Shown: piece after piece, positions 53,146 to 61,323 of the stretch
How the letters are laid out: every line of letters begins with the position of its first letter
Numbering within the stretch: position 1 is the first letter of the stretch
Assembly: GCA_963824095.1 (NCBI GenBank)
Contig: CAWGNS010000009.1
Span: 186,001-250,000 of the forward strand
Length of the DNA stretch: 64,000 nucleotides
From: JBBDWJ01 sp963824095
GTDB taxonomy: Bacteria > Acidobacteriota > Terriglobia > Bryobacterales > UBA6623
Direction: 5' to 3'
The notes under the pieces: model-generated
Database searches by the model: none
Told to the model about the DNA's origin: nothing
The model's input: only the letters and a program-made list of their open reading frames with translations
Position numbers and translations under genes: made by a program

Positions 53146-53733
53146 CTACGGCGCCCCAACGGTCAACTCATGGCAAGCGCCCGGGTCCTGCTTGAAGCTG
53201 CTGATGCGTTGCCAGTCGGGCTGCCATATCCTATTGTCGCCGCCGATCCGCTGGCGCGCCAAATCGCTCAAGGCGGCGTTGACGGCCTCGTGCGCGACGA
53301 CCACAGTGGCCTGCGCGGCATGGGCCAGCAAGGCCCGCCAAACCCGCTCGACGCGCTCGGCGAACGCGTCGGCCGGCTCGCCGCCATCGGGCGTGGCGCT
53401 CCACCAATCGGCGGCCTTCCGCCGGGCGGTCACGGGATCGAGCTGCTCGATCTGATTCCAGCGCAGGCCGTCCCACCGGCCGTAGGAGATTTCGTTCAGC
53501 GCGGCGTCGGCCTCCACGCGAATCCCGAAGTGCTCGGCTACGAACTGCGCCATTTCGCGAGCTCGCAGCAAGGCGCTCGAAACGACGCGCTCGATAGGCT
53601 GATGGGCGAGTCGCTGCGCGGCCTCGCGCGCCTGCTTGCGGCCCGCCGCGCTCAACGCGGCATCGTATTGGCCCAGCAGTACGCCCGGTTTTTCGGTAAC
53701 CCCGTGACGCAGCAAATAGAACTGTTTGGTCAC
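53146..53733 (-). CDS. cobC: Alpha-ribazole phosphatase-like histidine phosphatase
   Basis: 195 residues of the phosphoglycerate-mutase-like superfamily. LLRHGVTE gives the phospho-accepting His, with SSALLRAREMAQ and the second His in VVVAHEAVN. In the corrinoid operon it should remove phosphate from alpha-ribazole 5-phosphate (or from the cobalamin phosphate). Other histidine phosphatases look alike, so the name depends on context. The TAG stop (53146-53148) lies in GCGCTACGG, the end sequence of repeat family 3. Confidence 0.85.
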   Translation of the reverse strand: MTKQFYLLRHGVTEKPGVLLGQYDAALSAAGRKQAREAAQRLAHQPIERVVSSALLRAREMAQFVAEHFGIRVEADAALNEISYGRWDGLRWNQIEQLDPVTARRKAADWWSATPDGGEPADAFAERVERVWRALLAHAAQATVVVAHEAVNAALSDLARQRIGGDNRIWQPDWQRISSFKQDPGACHELTVGAP

Positions 53734-53768
53734 CCGCGCGGAATCCCCACAGACTCAACGGTAACCCA

Positions 53769-53800
53769 GTGGGGCGGGCCTCCGGCCTGCCCGTCATAAG
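53769..53800. repeat. Palindromic repeat, family 2
   Basis: GTGGGGCGGGCC and GGCCTGCCC form a strong hairpin in the cobS-cobC gap, 36 bp upstream of the cobC start. Confidence 0.6.
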
Positions 53801-53837
53801 AACAAAACGCACCGCGATGGACCGCAGCCACCAGCCA

Positions 53838-53875
53838 CCGTAGCGCAGGGCCGGGAGCATTTCCCAGACCTGCGG
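53838..53875. repeat. Repeat family 3, copy 2 (inverted)
   Basis: CCGTAGCGCAGGGCC ... CAGACCTGCGG, the reverse complement of copies 1 and 3. With the copy at 53983 it makes an inverted pair 107 bp apart in the cobS-cobC gap. Confidence 0.7.
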
Positions 53876-53982
53876 TATTTCGCCATCGCTCCGTCCCGCA
53901 GGCCGTCAACGCAACGGTCCCGAAAGATTCCCCAGCGGAAAAGGCGTCCCAGGGCCCAGCCGCCATCCTCGGGCGCGAAAAA

Positions 53983-54019
53983 GCCGCAGGTCTGCAACAG
54001 CAGCAGCCCTGCGCTACGG
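53983..54019. repeat. Repeat family 3, copy 3
   Basis: GCCGCAGGTCTG ... CCCTGCGCTACGG, ending 8 bp from the cobS stop codon. Confidence 0.7.
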
Positions 54020-54027
54020 TGAACTCC

Positions 54028-54771
54028 CTACCACGCGGCCCAAATGAGCAGCGCGAGTAGCACGGCCATTTCCTCGAGCTGATTCGCCGCTCCCAGGCAA
54101 TCGCCGGTGACGCCGCCGAGCTTGCGGTGAAAATAAGCCTGGCTCAGCGCGGCGACCACCAGTGTAATCGCACCCGAAAGCAGCGCGATCCTCCAGCCGA
54201 ATGGCACGAGCAGCAGCAGCGCCAGCAGCCAGGCCGTAACGAGCTGCGTGCCGCGCAAGCTCTTGGCCAGCGCCCCACCCGAGCCAGGCGTGGCCGGCTC
54301 CGCGACAAAGGCCAAAGTCGTGATGCCCGCGCGCGGCGCCACTTGCGACGCCAGCAGCGCGGCGGGCAGAGCCGCCGCCGGCATGTGCGCCAGCGCCTGC
54401 CAGCGCAGCGCGATCGAGAGAATCAACGCCAGCACGCCATAGGAGCCCAGATGACTGTCTTTGAGCACGCGATGAATGCCTTCGCGCGTCGTCTGACTGC
54501 CGAACGCGTCGGCCACGTCGGCCAGGCCGTCTTCGTGCAACCCGCCGCTGACGACGATCCACAACGCGACAATCAAAAGCACAATGATGGCCTGCGGCAG
54601 CACGGCGCGCAGCGCGGCGTACACGCCCCAGCCCACGAGTCCCAGCAAAGCGCCCACCAGCGGATAAAACGCCGCCGACCAAGCGAGCAAAGACGCATCC
54701 ATGCGGCGGCGCGGCTCCGGAGTCGGAATCCGCGTCAAAGTGCGAACGGCTATGAGAAAAGCCGAAAACAT
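54028..54771 (-). CDS. cobS: Adenosylcobinamide-GDP ribazoletransferase
   Basis: 247 residues with about seven membrane helices. It joins adenosylcobinamide-GDP with alpha-ribazole to complete cobalamin. The Asp-rich motif GGLHEDGLADVADAFG is diagnostic, as is the N-terminus FLIAVRTLTRIP and TGDCLGAANQLEE. The start at 54771 fits the family N-terminus. It follows cobU by 120 bp, and a 294-bp repeat-rich gap precedes cobC, so expression of the last genes may be lowered by the repeats. Confidence 0.94.
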   Translation of the reverse strand: MFSAFLIAVRTLTRIPTPEPRRRMDASLLAWSAAFYPLVGALLGLVGWGVYAALRAVLPQAIIVLLIVALWIVVSGGLHEDGLADVADAFGSQTTREGIHRVLKDSHLGSYGVLALILSIALRWQALAHMPAAALPAALLASQVAPRAGITTLAFVAEPATPGSGGALAKSLRGTQLVTAWLLALLLLVPFGWRIALLSGAITLVVAALSQAYFHRKLGGVTGDCLGAANQLEEMAVLLALLIWAAW

Positions 54772-54891
54772 CGAGCACGCAAAATCACGAAGCTGCAGAA
54801 GCAAACCTGGAGGTTCACGCCACGGGTGCTGGTTCGTTGCCTGCTTGGCTGAATACCTAAGCCTGGCTTGGTTCTCATATTCCTGCTTAGC

Positions 54892-55452
54892 TCAACCTGG
54901 CGCTTTGCCCGGCGATCCGGATCCCTGCGCTGCCGCAGGTCCCTTGATCGCTAGCGGAACGCCAAACACCATCCAATACACTTCGCTGGCCGCCTGCGCC
55001 GCTTGCTGGTTCATTTCGCCCGCGAGATCGCGAAATTCGCGCGCCAGCGGGCTTTCGGGAACGATACCCAGACCGACTTCGTTGCTGATCAACAGCAGCG
55101 GCGGGCCTTGCCAAGTCTTCAGGCACTCCGCAAAACGGCGCAGCTCGGCGTGCACGTCGCGTTCAGCATGGAGAAGCACGTTGCTTAGCCACAAGGTCAG
55201 GCAATCGACGAGCACGAGATCGAATCGCGGCGCCTGGCGCTCGACGGCGCCGACCAGATCCAACGGCTCTTCGATCGTTGTCCAATGCGCGGCGCGCTCG
55301 CGTTGGTGGCGCACGATGCGCGCGCGCATCTCGTCGTCGCGCGCCTCGCCGGTTGCCACAAACGCCGGGTGCCGGCTGTTCCTCTCCGCATATTCCAGCG
55401 CAAAACGACTCTTGCCGCTGCGCGCGCCGCCGCCGATCAGCACTACACCCAC
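54892..55452 (-). CDS. cobU: Adenosylcobinamide kinase / guanylyltransferase
   Basis: 186 residues. It phosphorylates adenosylcobinamide and then attaches GMP. P-loop GGARSGKSRFALEYAE; then PAFVATGEARDDEM, DLVLVDCLTLWLSN and LLISNEVGLGIVPE, all family signatures. The GTG start at 55452 has AAGGAG six bases upstream and overlaps the end of btuC by 10 bp, so translation is coupled. The upstream reading frame is a shadow of btuC. Confidence 0.94.
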   Translation of the reverse strand: MGVVLIGGGARSGKSRFALEYAERNSRHPAFVATGEARDDEMRARIVRHQRERAAHWTTIEEPLDLVGAVERQAPRFDLVLVDCLTLWLSNVLLHAERDVHAELRRFAECLKTWQGPPLLLISNEVGLGIVPESPLAREFRDLAGEMNQQAAQAASEVYWMVFGVPLAIKGPAAAQGSGSPGKAPG

Positions 55453-56438
55453 AAGCTGCTCCTTCGCGATCGCAACAGCCAGATGAAAAACGGCCCGCCG
55501 AGCAGGGCGGTGAGCACGCCGATCGGAATTTCTTCGGGCGCCATTGCCGTGCGCGCCAGCGTGTCGCACAACACCAAGAACCCTCCGCCGACGCAAAACG
55601 ACGCCGGCACCAGCAGGCGATGGTCGGCGCCGACGGCCAGACGCAGCGCGTGCGGCACGATCAGGCCCAGGAAACCGATCGGCCCGGTGAGCGCCGTCAC
55701 CGCCGCGGTGAGAAACGAGCCCAGCAGGAACGAGAAAAAAGTCAGCGAGGTCAGATTGACGCCGCGCGTCGCCGCCCATTCCTCGCCCACCGCCAGCAGA
55801 TTCAGCTCGGGCGATTTCCACACCGCCAGCGCCAGCGCCGGCAGAATGCCCGCCGCCAGAATGCCCAGCGTGCCGTATTCGACCGAATCGATGCCGCCCA
55901 TCAGCCAGCGCACGATCGCGAACGACTGCGTGAAGCCGGCCGAGTAGTGCAGGAACAAAATCACGGCCATGCACATCGCATTGATCGTCACGCCGGTCAG
56001 CAGCAACGTAAACGACGACATGCGGCGGCCCTCCGAAGCCATCGAGACCACCAGCACGATCGCCAGCGCCGCTCCGGCGAACGCCGCCAGCCACACTGCC
56101 GGGAACGCGCCCACGGTTTGCCATCCGAAGCAGATCGCGACGACCGCGCCGAGCGCCGCGCCGCTCGAGACACCCAGCGTGTAAGGCTCGGCCAGCGCAT
56201 CGCGCAACAGCGCCTGGAACACCACGCCGGCCAACGCCAGCGCGCCGCCCGCCAGCGCCGCCAGAATCACGCGCGGCACCCGCGCATAGAACAGAATTTC
56301 CTTGTCGGGCGACTCGCCCGCCAGCGCCCGCGCCAGCGTCGCCTGGCTCGAACCCACCAGCGGCATCCAGGCCATCACAATGACCAGAAAAAGCAGCGAT
56401 GCGCCGATGGTCAGCCAGAATTTCCTACGGCTTAGCAT
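55443..56438 (-). CDS. btuC: Corrinoid ABC-transporter permease
   Basis: 331 residues of the FecCD/BtuC family, with about ten membrane helices. RVPRVILAALAGGALALAG, the cytosolic loop near TGPIGFLGLIVPHALRL, and CDTLARTAMAPEEIPIGVLT are typical. Together with BtuF and BtuD it imports corrinoids across the inner membrane. The family also carries iron siderophores; the position between cobalamin genes under a cobalamin riboswitch decides the call. It follows btuD after 100 bp that hold a family 2 repeat. Confidence 0.92.
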   Translation of the reverse strand: MLSRRKFWLTIGASLLFLVIVMAWMPLVGSSQATLARALAGESPDKEILFYARVPRVILAALAGGALALAGVVFQALLRDALAEPYTLGVSSGAALGAVVAICFGWQTVGAFPAVWLAAFAGAALAIVLVVSMASEGRRMSSFTLLLTGVTINAMCMAVILFLHYSAGFTQSFAIVRWLMGGIDSVEYGTLGILAAGILPALALAVWKSPELNLLAVGEEWAATRGVNLTSLTFFSFLLGSFLTAAVTALTGPIGFLGLIVPHALRLAVGADHRLLVPASFCVGGGFLVLCDTLARTAMAPEEIPIGVLTALLGGPFFIWLLRSRRSSLWV

Positions 56439-56508
56439 GGTTGTGGCGTTTTCCGAATCCTCCCGATCTTTCTTGATCCCCGGTTCCGTTGGGGCCGTTG
56501 TTTCTTCT

Positions 56509-56535
56509 TGGGCAGGCCGGAGCCCTGCCCCACGG
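56509..56535. repeat. Palindromic repeat, family 2
   Basis: TGGGCAGGCC and GCCCTGCCCCA, ending 3 bp from the btuD stop codon. Confidence 0.65.
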
Positions 56536-56538
56536 AAA

Positions 56539-57330
56539 TCAACGCGAGGTCTCCTTCGGCGCCTGGCAATAGTACACCCAGGGCCGGCCGGCGTGATCGG
56601 GCCGAATCTCGACATCCACTTCGAACACGTCGCGCAGCAACTCGATTCGCATCACTTCCGCCGGCGTTCCGTCCGCCGCCACGCGGCCTCGCGACAACAC
56701 CACCATGCGATCGGCGTACGACGAAGCCAGGTTGAGATCGTGCGTCACCGCGACCACGGCCATGCCTTCGCGGGCTAGCTTGCGCAGTAGACTGTAGGTT
56801 TGAATCTGATGCTTCAGATCGAGGAACGTCGTCGGCTCGTCGAGCAACAGCACAGCCGGTTCCTGCGCCAGCGCTCCGGCCAACACGATGCGTTGCCGCT
56901 CGCCGCCGCTGAGCGCCTGGAACGGCCGTTGCGCGAATGGCGCCGCGTCGGTCAAGCGCATCGCACGCTGCACCGCCTCGCGGTCGGCCGGCGACTCGAA
57001 CAAGCCGTTGCAATACGGCGTGCGGCCCATGAACACGACCTGTTCGCCGGTGAACGGAAACTCCAGGCGCACCATCTGCGGCACGAACGCCATCTGCCTG
57101 GCGAGCTCGGGCTTCTTCCACTCGGAAATCTCGCGCCCGCGAAACCGGCAGTGCCCCTGGTAGTGCGGCCGGAACCCCGACAGCACTGACATCAGCGTCG
57201 ATTTGCCCGCGCCGTTGGGTCCGACGATCGCCGTCATCTCAGCGGCGCGAAACGCCAGCGAGACGCCTTCGAGGATCTGCGCCTCGCCCAGGCGCACGCC
57301 GACGCCGTCGAGTTGATAAACCTCGCTCAA
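56539..57330 (-). CDS. btuD: Corrinoid ABC-transporter ATPase
   Basis: 263 residues. Walker A GPNGAGKST, Q-loop VPQ, signature LSGGERQRIVLAGAL, Walker B LLLDEPTTFLD, and H-loop VTHDLN are intact. Start: TTG at 57330, overlapping the btuF stop by four bases (TTGA), because the homology begins at VYQLDGVGVRLG and no ATG/GTG fits. It drives corrinoid uptake through BtuC. Confidence 0.93.
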   Translation of the reverse strand: MSEVYQLDGVGVRLGEAQILEGVSLAFRAAEMTAIVGPNGAGKSTLMSVLSGFRPHYQGHCRFRGREISEWKKPELARQMAFVPQMVRLEFPFTGEQVVFMGRTPYCNGLFESPADREAVQRAMRLTDAAPFAQRPFQALSGGERQRIVLAGALAQEPAVLLLDEPTTFLDLKHQIQTYSLLRKLAREGMAVVAVTHDLNLASSYADRMVVLSRGRVAADGTPAEVMRIELLRDVFEVDVEIRPDHAGRPWVYYCQAPKETSR

Positions 57331-58349
57331 CGCGCCGCCTCCGGATGGATCATCCGCAGCAGCTCGGTCGCCACCTGCACCACACGCGGGCCGGGCACCA
57401 CATAAATATCGTTCGCGACCGGATAAACGCGCCCGGCCGCGACCGCCGGCAGCAGCGGATACTGCCGCCATAGCTTGGCCACCGAGCGGCGGTGCTCTTC
57501 GGTGACGCGATCGGTGTCGGCCATGTCGCCCATGTCGATGATCACCTCGGGACGGCCGGCGTACAATTCTTCGAGGCCGATGCGCGGGTACGAGGCGACG
57601 GAGTCGCTGAACAGATTGCGTCCGCCGGCGATCTCGATCAGCTCGTTGAGGTAAGAGCCGCGCCCGGCCACCACCAGGTCACGAACCGCGCCCGGAGTGC
57701 GGCCGACGATGAACATCACCGAACGCCGTGGCAGCCCGGCCGCGCGCGAGCTTACACCGGCCAACTCGGATTGAATCTTCGCGATGCGCCGCTCGGCCGC
57801 CTCCGCAACTCCGCAGCGTTCGCCCAGCGTGCGCAGCGAGCGATAGACGCCCTCCAGGCTGTCGTTCCGCAAGTCGAGCACGGGCATGCCGACCTTCCGA
57901 ATGCGCGCGCCCAGCCCGGCGTGTTCGCTGAGGATCACCACCAGATCGGGGCGCATCGCGAGCATCGCCTCGATATTGGGCTGCATGTAGCTGCCGATTT
58001 TCGGCTTCTCGCGAACCTCAGGCGGATAGTGGCAAAACGTCGTCACGCCCACTACGCGGTCGCCCAACCCCAGCGCATAAAGCATCTCCGTGATGCTCGG
58101 CGCGGCGGAGATGATGCGCTGCGGCGGCCTGGCGTTGGCTTGCTGTGTGGTGGCCGGCTGCTGCGACACAGCGGGCTTCTGGGCCATCGCCGCTGGCGGC
58201 GCGAGGGCGGCGAACCAAAGCAGCGGCAACACCAGACCGGCAAGCAAGGAGAACGAGCGCCGCCGCGAGCGTACGCGCACGAGCGCGCCCCAGCCGCGTT
58301 CTCGGCCGCTGGCAGCCGCCAGCCAGACGTCGATCGACAGCGCGCTCAC
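57327..58349 (-). CDS. btuF: Corrinoid-binding periplasmic protein
   Basis: 340 residues. The GTG start overlaps the cobQ TGA by four bases. A hydrophobic signal (SLLAGLVLPLLWFAALAPP) precedes the periplasmic binding domain of the BtuF/FepB type: RIISAAPSITEMLYALGLGD, VVGVTTFCHYPPEV, RPDLVVILSEHAG and VYPVANDIYVVPGPRVV. It captures corrinoids and hands them to BtuCD. The N-terminal 28 residues before the helix are Arg-rich and may not be translated as written. Confidence 0.92.
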   Translation of the reverse strand: MSALSIDVWLAAASGRERGWGALVRVRSRRRSFSLLAGLVLPLLWFAALAPPAAMAQKPAVSQQPATTQQANARPPQRIISAAPSITEMLYALGLGDRVVGVTTFCHYPPEVREKPKIGSYMQPNIEAMLAMRPDLVVILSEHAGLGARIRKVGMPVLDLRNDSLEGVYRSLRTLGERCGVAEAAERRIAKIQSELAGVSSRAAGLPRRSVMFIVGRTPGAVRDLVVAGRGSYLNELIEIAGGRNLFSDSVASYPRIGLEELYAGRPEVIIDMGDMADTDRVTEEHRRSVAKLWRQYPLLPAVAAGRVYPVANDIYVVPGPRVVQVATELLRMIHPEAAR

Positions 58350-59932
58350 CGCAGATACAACTCCTCGAAACGCGGCAGATCGACGTGCCGTTCGAACCAG
58401 TCGGCGAGCCGGTCGTAATGCTCGGCTTTCGCATCGCCGCGAATGGCGCGCGGGTCGAACGCCTTGCCGCGCCGCCGCGCCACCTCGGCCAGCAGGCCTT
58501 GCAACACCTCGGGCGCTTCGAGCGCGCCGTGCAGGTAGGTGCCCACGACGCCCGCGCCGCAAAAACCTTCCGGCTTGCCGTCGATCCAGGCGAAGCATCG
58601 CTTGCCGGCGGACTGCGCGTCGGCGGAGGCCACAGCGCCCACCGCTTTCCGTTCGGGCGCCGGCCGCGTATCGCCCATGTGAATCTCGTACGCCTGAAAG
58701 GCCGCGCCGCTGAGCGAGCACGTCGCATTCACAACGCGCGTCGTTTTCTCCGCACGCATCACCGTCTCGACCGGCAGCAGTCCGAGCCCCTCGGCCGAAT
58801 CGCCGCCCGAACCGCCGCTACGAGGGGCAGCGCCACGCGATTCGCCGCCGTCCGAATCAAGCGGGCCCGAATCAACGCCGCCTGGATCCGCGACCCACCG
58901 CCCAAGCATCTGGTAGCCGCCGCAAATCCCCCACACCGACGCGCCGCGCGCGTGGCAGTCAAGAATCCAGCGATCGAGCCCCCGCTCACGGAGCCACAGC
59001 AAGTCGCCGATTGTGTTCTTGCTGCCGGGCAGAATGATGCAATCGGGCATTTCGGCGGGCGGTTCGCTGACGTACTCGGCATCGGGCAGCAGCCGGAAAT
59101 CGGTAAAATTCGAAATGCGCGGCAGCCGCACGATCGCGACCCGCAAACCATGCCCGGGGCCGCGCCGCGCCGGGCAAACCGCCGGCGCCGTCCCCGACTC
59201 GCGGTCCTCGAGCGACACGATGTCCTCATCGTCGAGCCGGATGTCGTCCGCATAGGGAAACACGCCCAGGCAGGGCCGCCCGGCGAGTTGCTCGAGGGTC
59301 GCGCAGCCCTCGGCGAAGATCGCGCGGTCGCCTCGAAAGCGGTTGATCAAAAAACTCCGCAGCAGCTCTTTCTCGCAGGGCTCGAGCAGCGCGAAGGTGC
59401 CGGCGATCGAGGCGAACACGCCGCCGCGGTCAATATCGGCCACCAGCATCGCCGGGGCGCCCAGACGCACCGCCAGCGGCAGATTGACCAGATCGCGCGA
59501 GCGCAGGTTGATCTCCGAAGCGCTGCCGGCGCCTTCCATCACGATGAACTCGAACTCCGCCGCCAGCCGCTCGAACGCCGCCACGACCTGTCCAAGTAAG
59601 TATTCATAATGGGTATAGTAGTCGCGCGCGCTGAGCTGTTTCCAGACGCGTCCGTTGACGACGACCTGGCTGGCGTCGTGCGCCGTCGGCTTGAGCAGGA
59701 TCGGGTTCATGTCGGCGCGCGGCTCGAGCCCGCAGGCTTCGGCCTGCGCCACCTGGGCGCGCCCGATCTCGCCGCCATCGACGCACGGAAACGAATTCAG
59801 CGACATGTTCTGCGCTTTGAACGGAGCGACGCGCACGCCGCGGCGGCGCAGCCAACGGCAGATTGCCGTCGCCGTCCAACTCTTACCGGCGTGGGACGAC
59901 GTTCCCACGACCATCATGGCCTTGGCTTGCAC
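58346..59932 (-). CDS. cobQ: Adenosylcobyric acid synthase (glutamine-hydrolysing)
   Basis: 528 residues. It amidates adenosylcobyrinic acid a,c-diamide at four side chains. The N-terminal synthetase has VVGTSSHAGKSWTATAICRW and FKAQNMSLNSF; the C-terminal class I glutaminase has WGICGGYQMLG (nucleophile Cys) and YEIHMGDTRP. A Gly/Ser/Pro-rich insertion of about 30 residues (ADPGGVDSGPLDSDGGESRG and after) lies between the glutaminase motif and EGLGLLPVETV; it is not usual. First gene of the corrinoid operon, about 105 bp after the riboswitch. Confidence 0.94.
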   Translation of the reverse strand: MQAKAMMVVGTSSHAGKSWTATAICRWLRRRGVRVAPFKAQNMSLNSFPCVDGGEIGRAQVAQAEACGLEPRADMNPILLKPTAHDASQVVVNGRVWKQLSARDYYTHYEYLLGQVVAAFERLAAEFEFIVMEGAGSASEINLRSRDLVNLPLAVRLGAPAMLVADIDRGGVFASIAGTFALLEPCEKELLRSFLINRFRGDRAIFAEGCATLEQLAGRPCLGVFPYADDIRLDDEDIVSLEDRESGTAPAVCPARRGPGHGLRVAIVRLPRISNFTDFRLLPDAEYVSEPPAEMPDCIILPGSKNTIGDLLWLRERGLDRWILDCHARGASVWGICGGYQMLGRWVADPGGVDSGPLDSDGGESRGAAPRSGGSGGDSAEGLGLLPVETVMRAEKTTRVVNATCSLSGAAFQAYEIHMGDTRPAPERKAVGAVASADAQSAGKRCFAWIDGKPEGFCGAGVVGTYLHGALEAPEVLQGLLAEVARRRGKAFDPRAIRGDAKAEHYDRLADWFERHVDLPRFEELYLR

Positions 59933-60036
59933 GCGGTTCTCGGAACCGAACGATTGCGTGAAGGAAAGAGTGCAGGCGAGGGTAGGCGCGGAAGCGCATC
60001 AGCCGACGTTCACCTTCTCCTCGAAGCAGCGCCCGG

Positions 60037-60203
60037 CGTGCATCAGGCAGGTCTCCTGGCTCTCGGGTCGTCGCGGCGTCCGAGCCTTCCCCATTCCTGG
60101 GTGGCATCGAAGCGAACGCCGCTCACCGATTACAGTGGCGGGACCGCGCGGGATTCACACCCGCTTCCCTATTCTCTCCGCCGCAGCGGAGCACCTGATG
60201 CAA
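60037..60203 (-). promoter_or_regulatory. Cobalamin riboswitch
   Basis: Read on the minus strand. It begins TGCATCAGGTG and ends CCTGCCTGATGCA, so the outer stem closes on itself. In between are the conserved blocks AATAGGGAAGCGGGTGTGAA, GCGGTCCCGCCACTGTAAT, GGGAAGGC and CGAGAGCCAGGAGACCTGCC (the B12-box region). These match the cobalamin riboswitch (RF00174) in order. It should fold on adenosylcobalamin and shut off the downstream operon. No intrinsic terminator was clearly seen after it, so control may be at the ribosome site of cobQ. Confidence 0.95.
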
Positions 60204-60236
60204 ACGGCGGCCTGGTGAGCCGCCGCTGTAATGGCA

Positions 60237-60265
60237 CGGTATCAGTTTCCCGGGCAGGTGGTCAA
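60237..60265 (-). promoter_or_regulatory. Putative promoter of the corrinoid operon
   Basis: On the minus strand, TTGACC is followed 16 bp later by GATACC, at the right distance to start transcription just upstream of the riboswitch (about 60230). The -10 is weak, so this is a suggestion only. Confidence 0.35.
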
Positions 60266-60413
60266 GCCGAGCGGAACGGGCGGGTGGGGCAAGGCAAGCC
60301 AGCCCCTGCAGAGTTAGGCCCGAACCTTCGCAAGCCAGGCCGGCCACCTGTGGCGTGAACCGCTTCTCTCTTCGCAATCATTCGTCATCCCGGGGGGCGG
60401 GGCAGGTGGGGAA

Positions 60414-61193
60414 CTACGGTGTGAATGGCCAGTTCCCGCAAGTTGAAAACCCGCCATCGGCGGCGATCACCTGCCCGGTGATGTAATCCGACGCCGGCCC
60501 GCTCAGAAACACCGATAGCCCGGCGATATCCTGCGGCGTGCCCAGCCGTGGGTTCGGTTGCACGCTTTGCAGCCACGCCTTCATCTCCGGGGGCTGCCAC
60601 ATGGTTCGGTTGAGGTCGGTGAGAATGAACCCCGGCGCGATGCAGTTCACTTGAATGCCGTGCCGCGCCCACTCCGCCGCGGTCGTGCGGGTCAGTCCGG
60701 CCAGCGCGCTCTTTGTCATCGCGTAAATCGCGAGATACGGCAGGCCGAGCAGGGAAGTGAGGCTGCCGATGTGGACGATCTTGCCGCCCTTGCCGCGCGC
60801 GATCATCTGCGCGCCCACCTTCTGCGTCAGCCGCACGATGCCGTGAAGGTTGGTCTGCATGATCCGCTCGTATTCTTCCTGCGTATATTGCTCGAAGCGT
60901 TTGCGGATGTTGGTCCCGGCCACGTTGACGAGGATGTCGACATCGCCATGCGCCTCGGCCGCCGCGTCGATCGACGCTTCGCTGGTCACATCGAGGCGTA
61001 AGGTCTCGGCCTTTTGCCCGGCCTGGTTCAAAGCGGCGGCTGCGGTTTCCAAAGCTTCCTCGGAGCGCGCCGCGAGGACGGTATGCGCGCCGGCCGCAGC
61101 CGTTGCTTTGGCGATCGCCAGGCCGATGCCGCGGCTGGCTCCGGCGATCAACGCTTTCTTGCTGGAGAGGGAGAAAAGAGTGTCTAACGTCAT
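60414..61193 (-). CDS. SDR-family dehydrogenase, gluconate 5-dehydrogenase-like
   Basis: 259 residues of the classical short-chain dehydrogenase family. Nucleotide motif GASRGIGLAIAKA, VNVAGTNIRK, catalytic Ser in HIGSLTSLLG and YAMTKSAL (Tyr-x-x-x-Lys), and DYITGQVIAADGGFS at the end. It resembles 2-deoxy-D-gluconate 3-dehydrogenase and gluconate 5-dehydrogenase. The substrate is not proven. It ends about 150 bp before the promoter of the corrinoid operon and is probably separately transcribed. Confidence 0.82.
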   Translation of the reverse strand: MTLDTLFSLSSKKALIAGASRGIGLAIAKATAAAGAHTVLAARSEEALETAAAALNQAGQKAETLRLDVTSEASIDAAAEAHGDVDILVNVAGTNIRKRFEQYTQEEYERIMQTNLHGIVRLTQKVGAQMIARGKGGKIVHIGSLTSLLGLPYLAIYAMTKSALAGLTRTTAAEWARHGIQVNCIAPGFILTDLNRTMWQPPEMKAWLQSVQPNPRLGTPQDIAGLSVFLSGPASDYITGQVIAADGGFSTCGNWPFTP

Positions 61194-61323
61194 AGCTTTT
61201 GGGGTTCAGCCGCCGAGGCTCGCCCCATGCTAGCAGAAGGAGTCGGCGGCGCCGCGGTTGACGTTCGCGAGGGCCCATCAACGCGAGGACCCGGCCGCAC
61301 CTCGAAGCCGCGATTTGCCAGAT

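Noticed and set aside
60037..60250. ORF overlapping the riboswitch (59609-60358 plus strand)
   Set aside because: The conserved cobalamin riboswitch blocks on the other strand fully explain this stretch.
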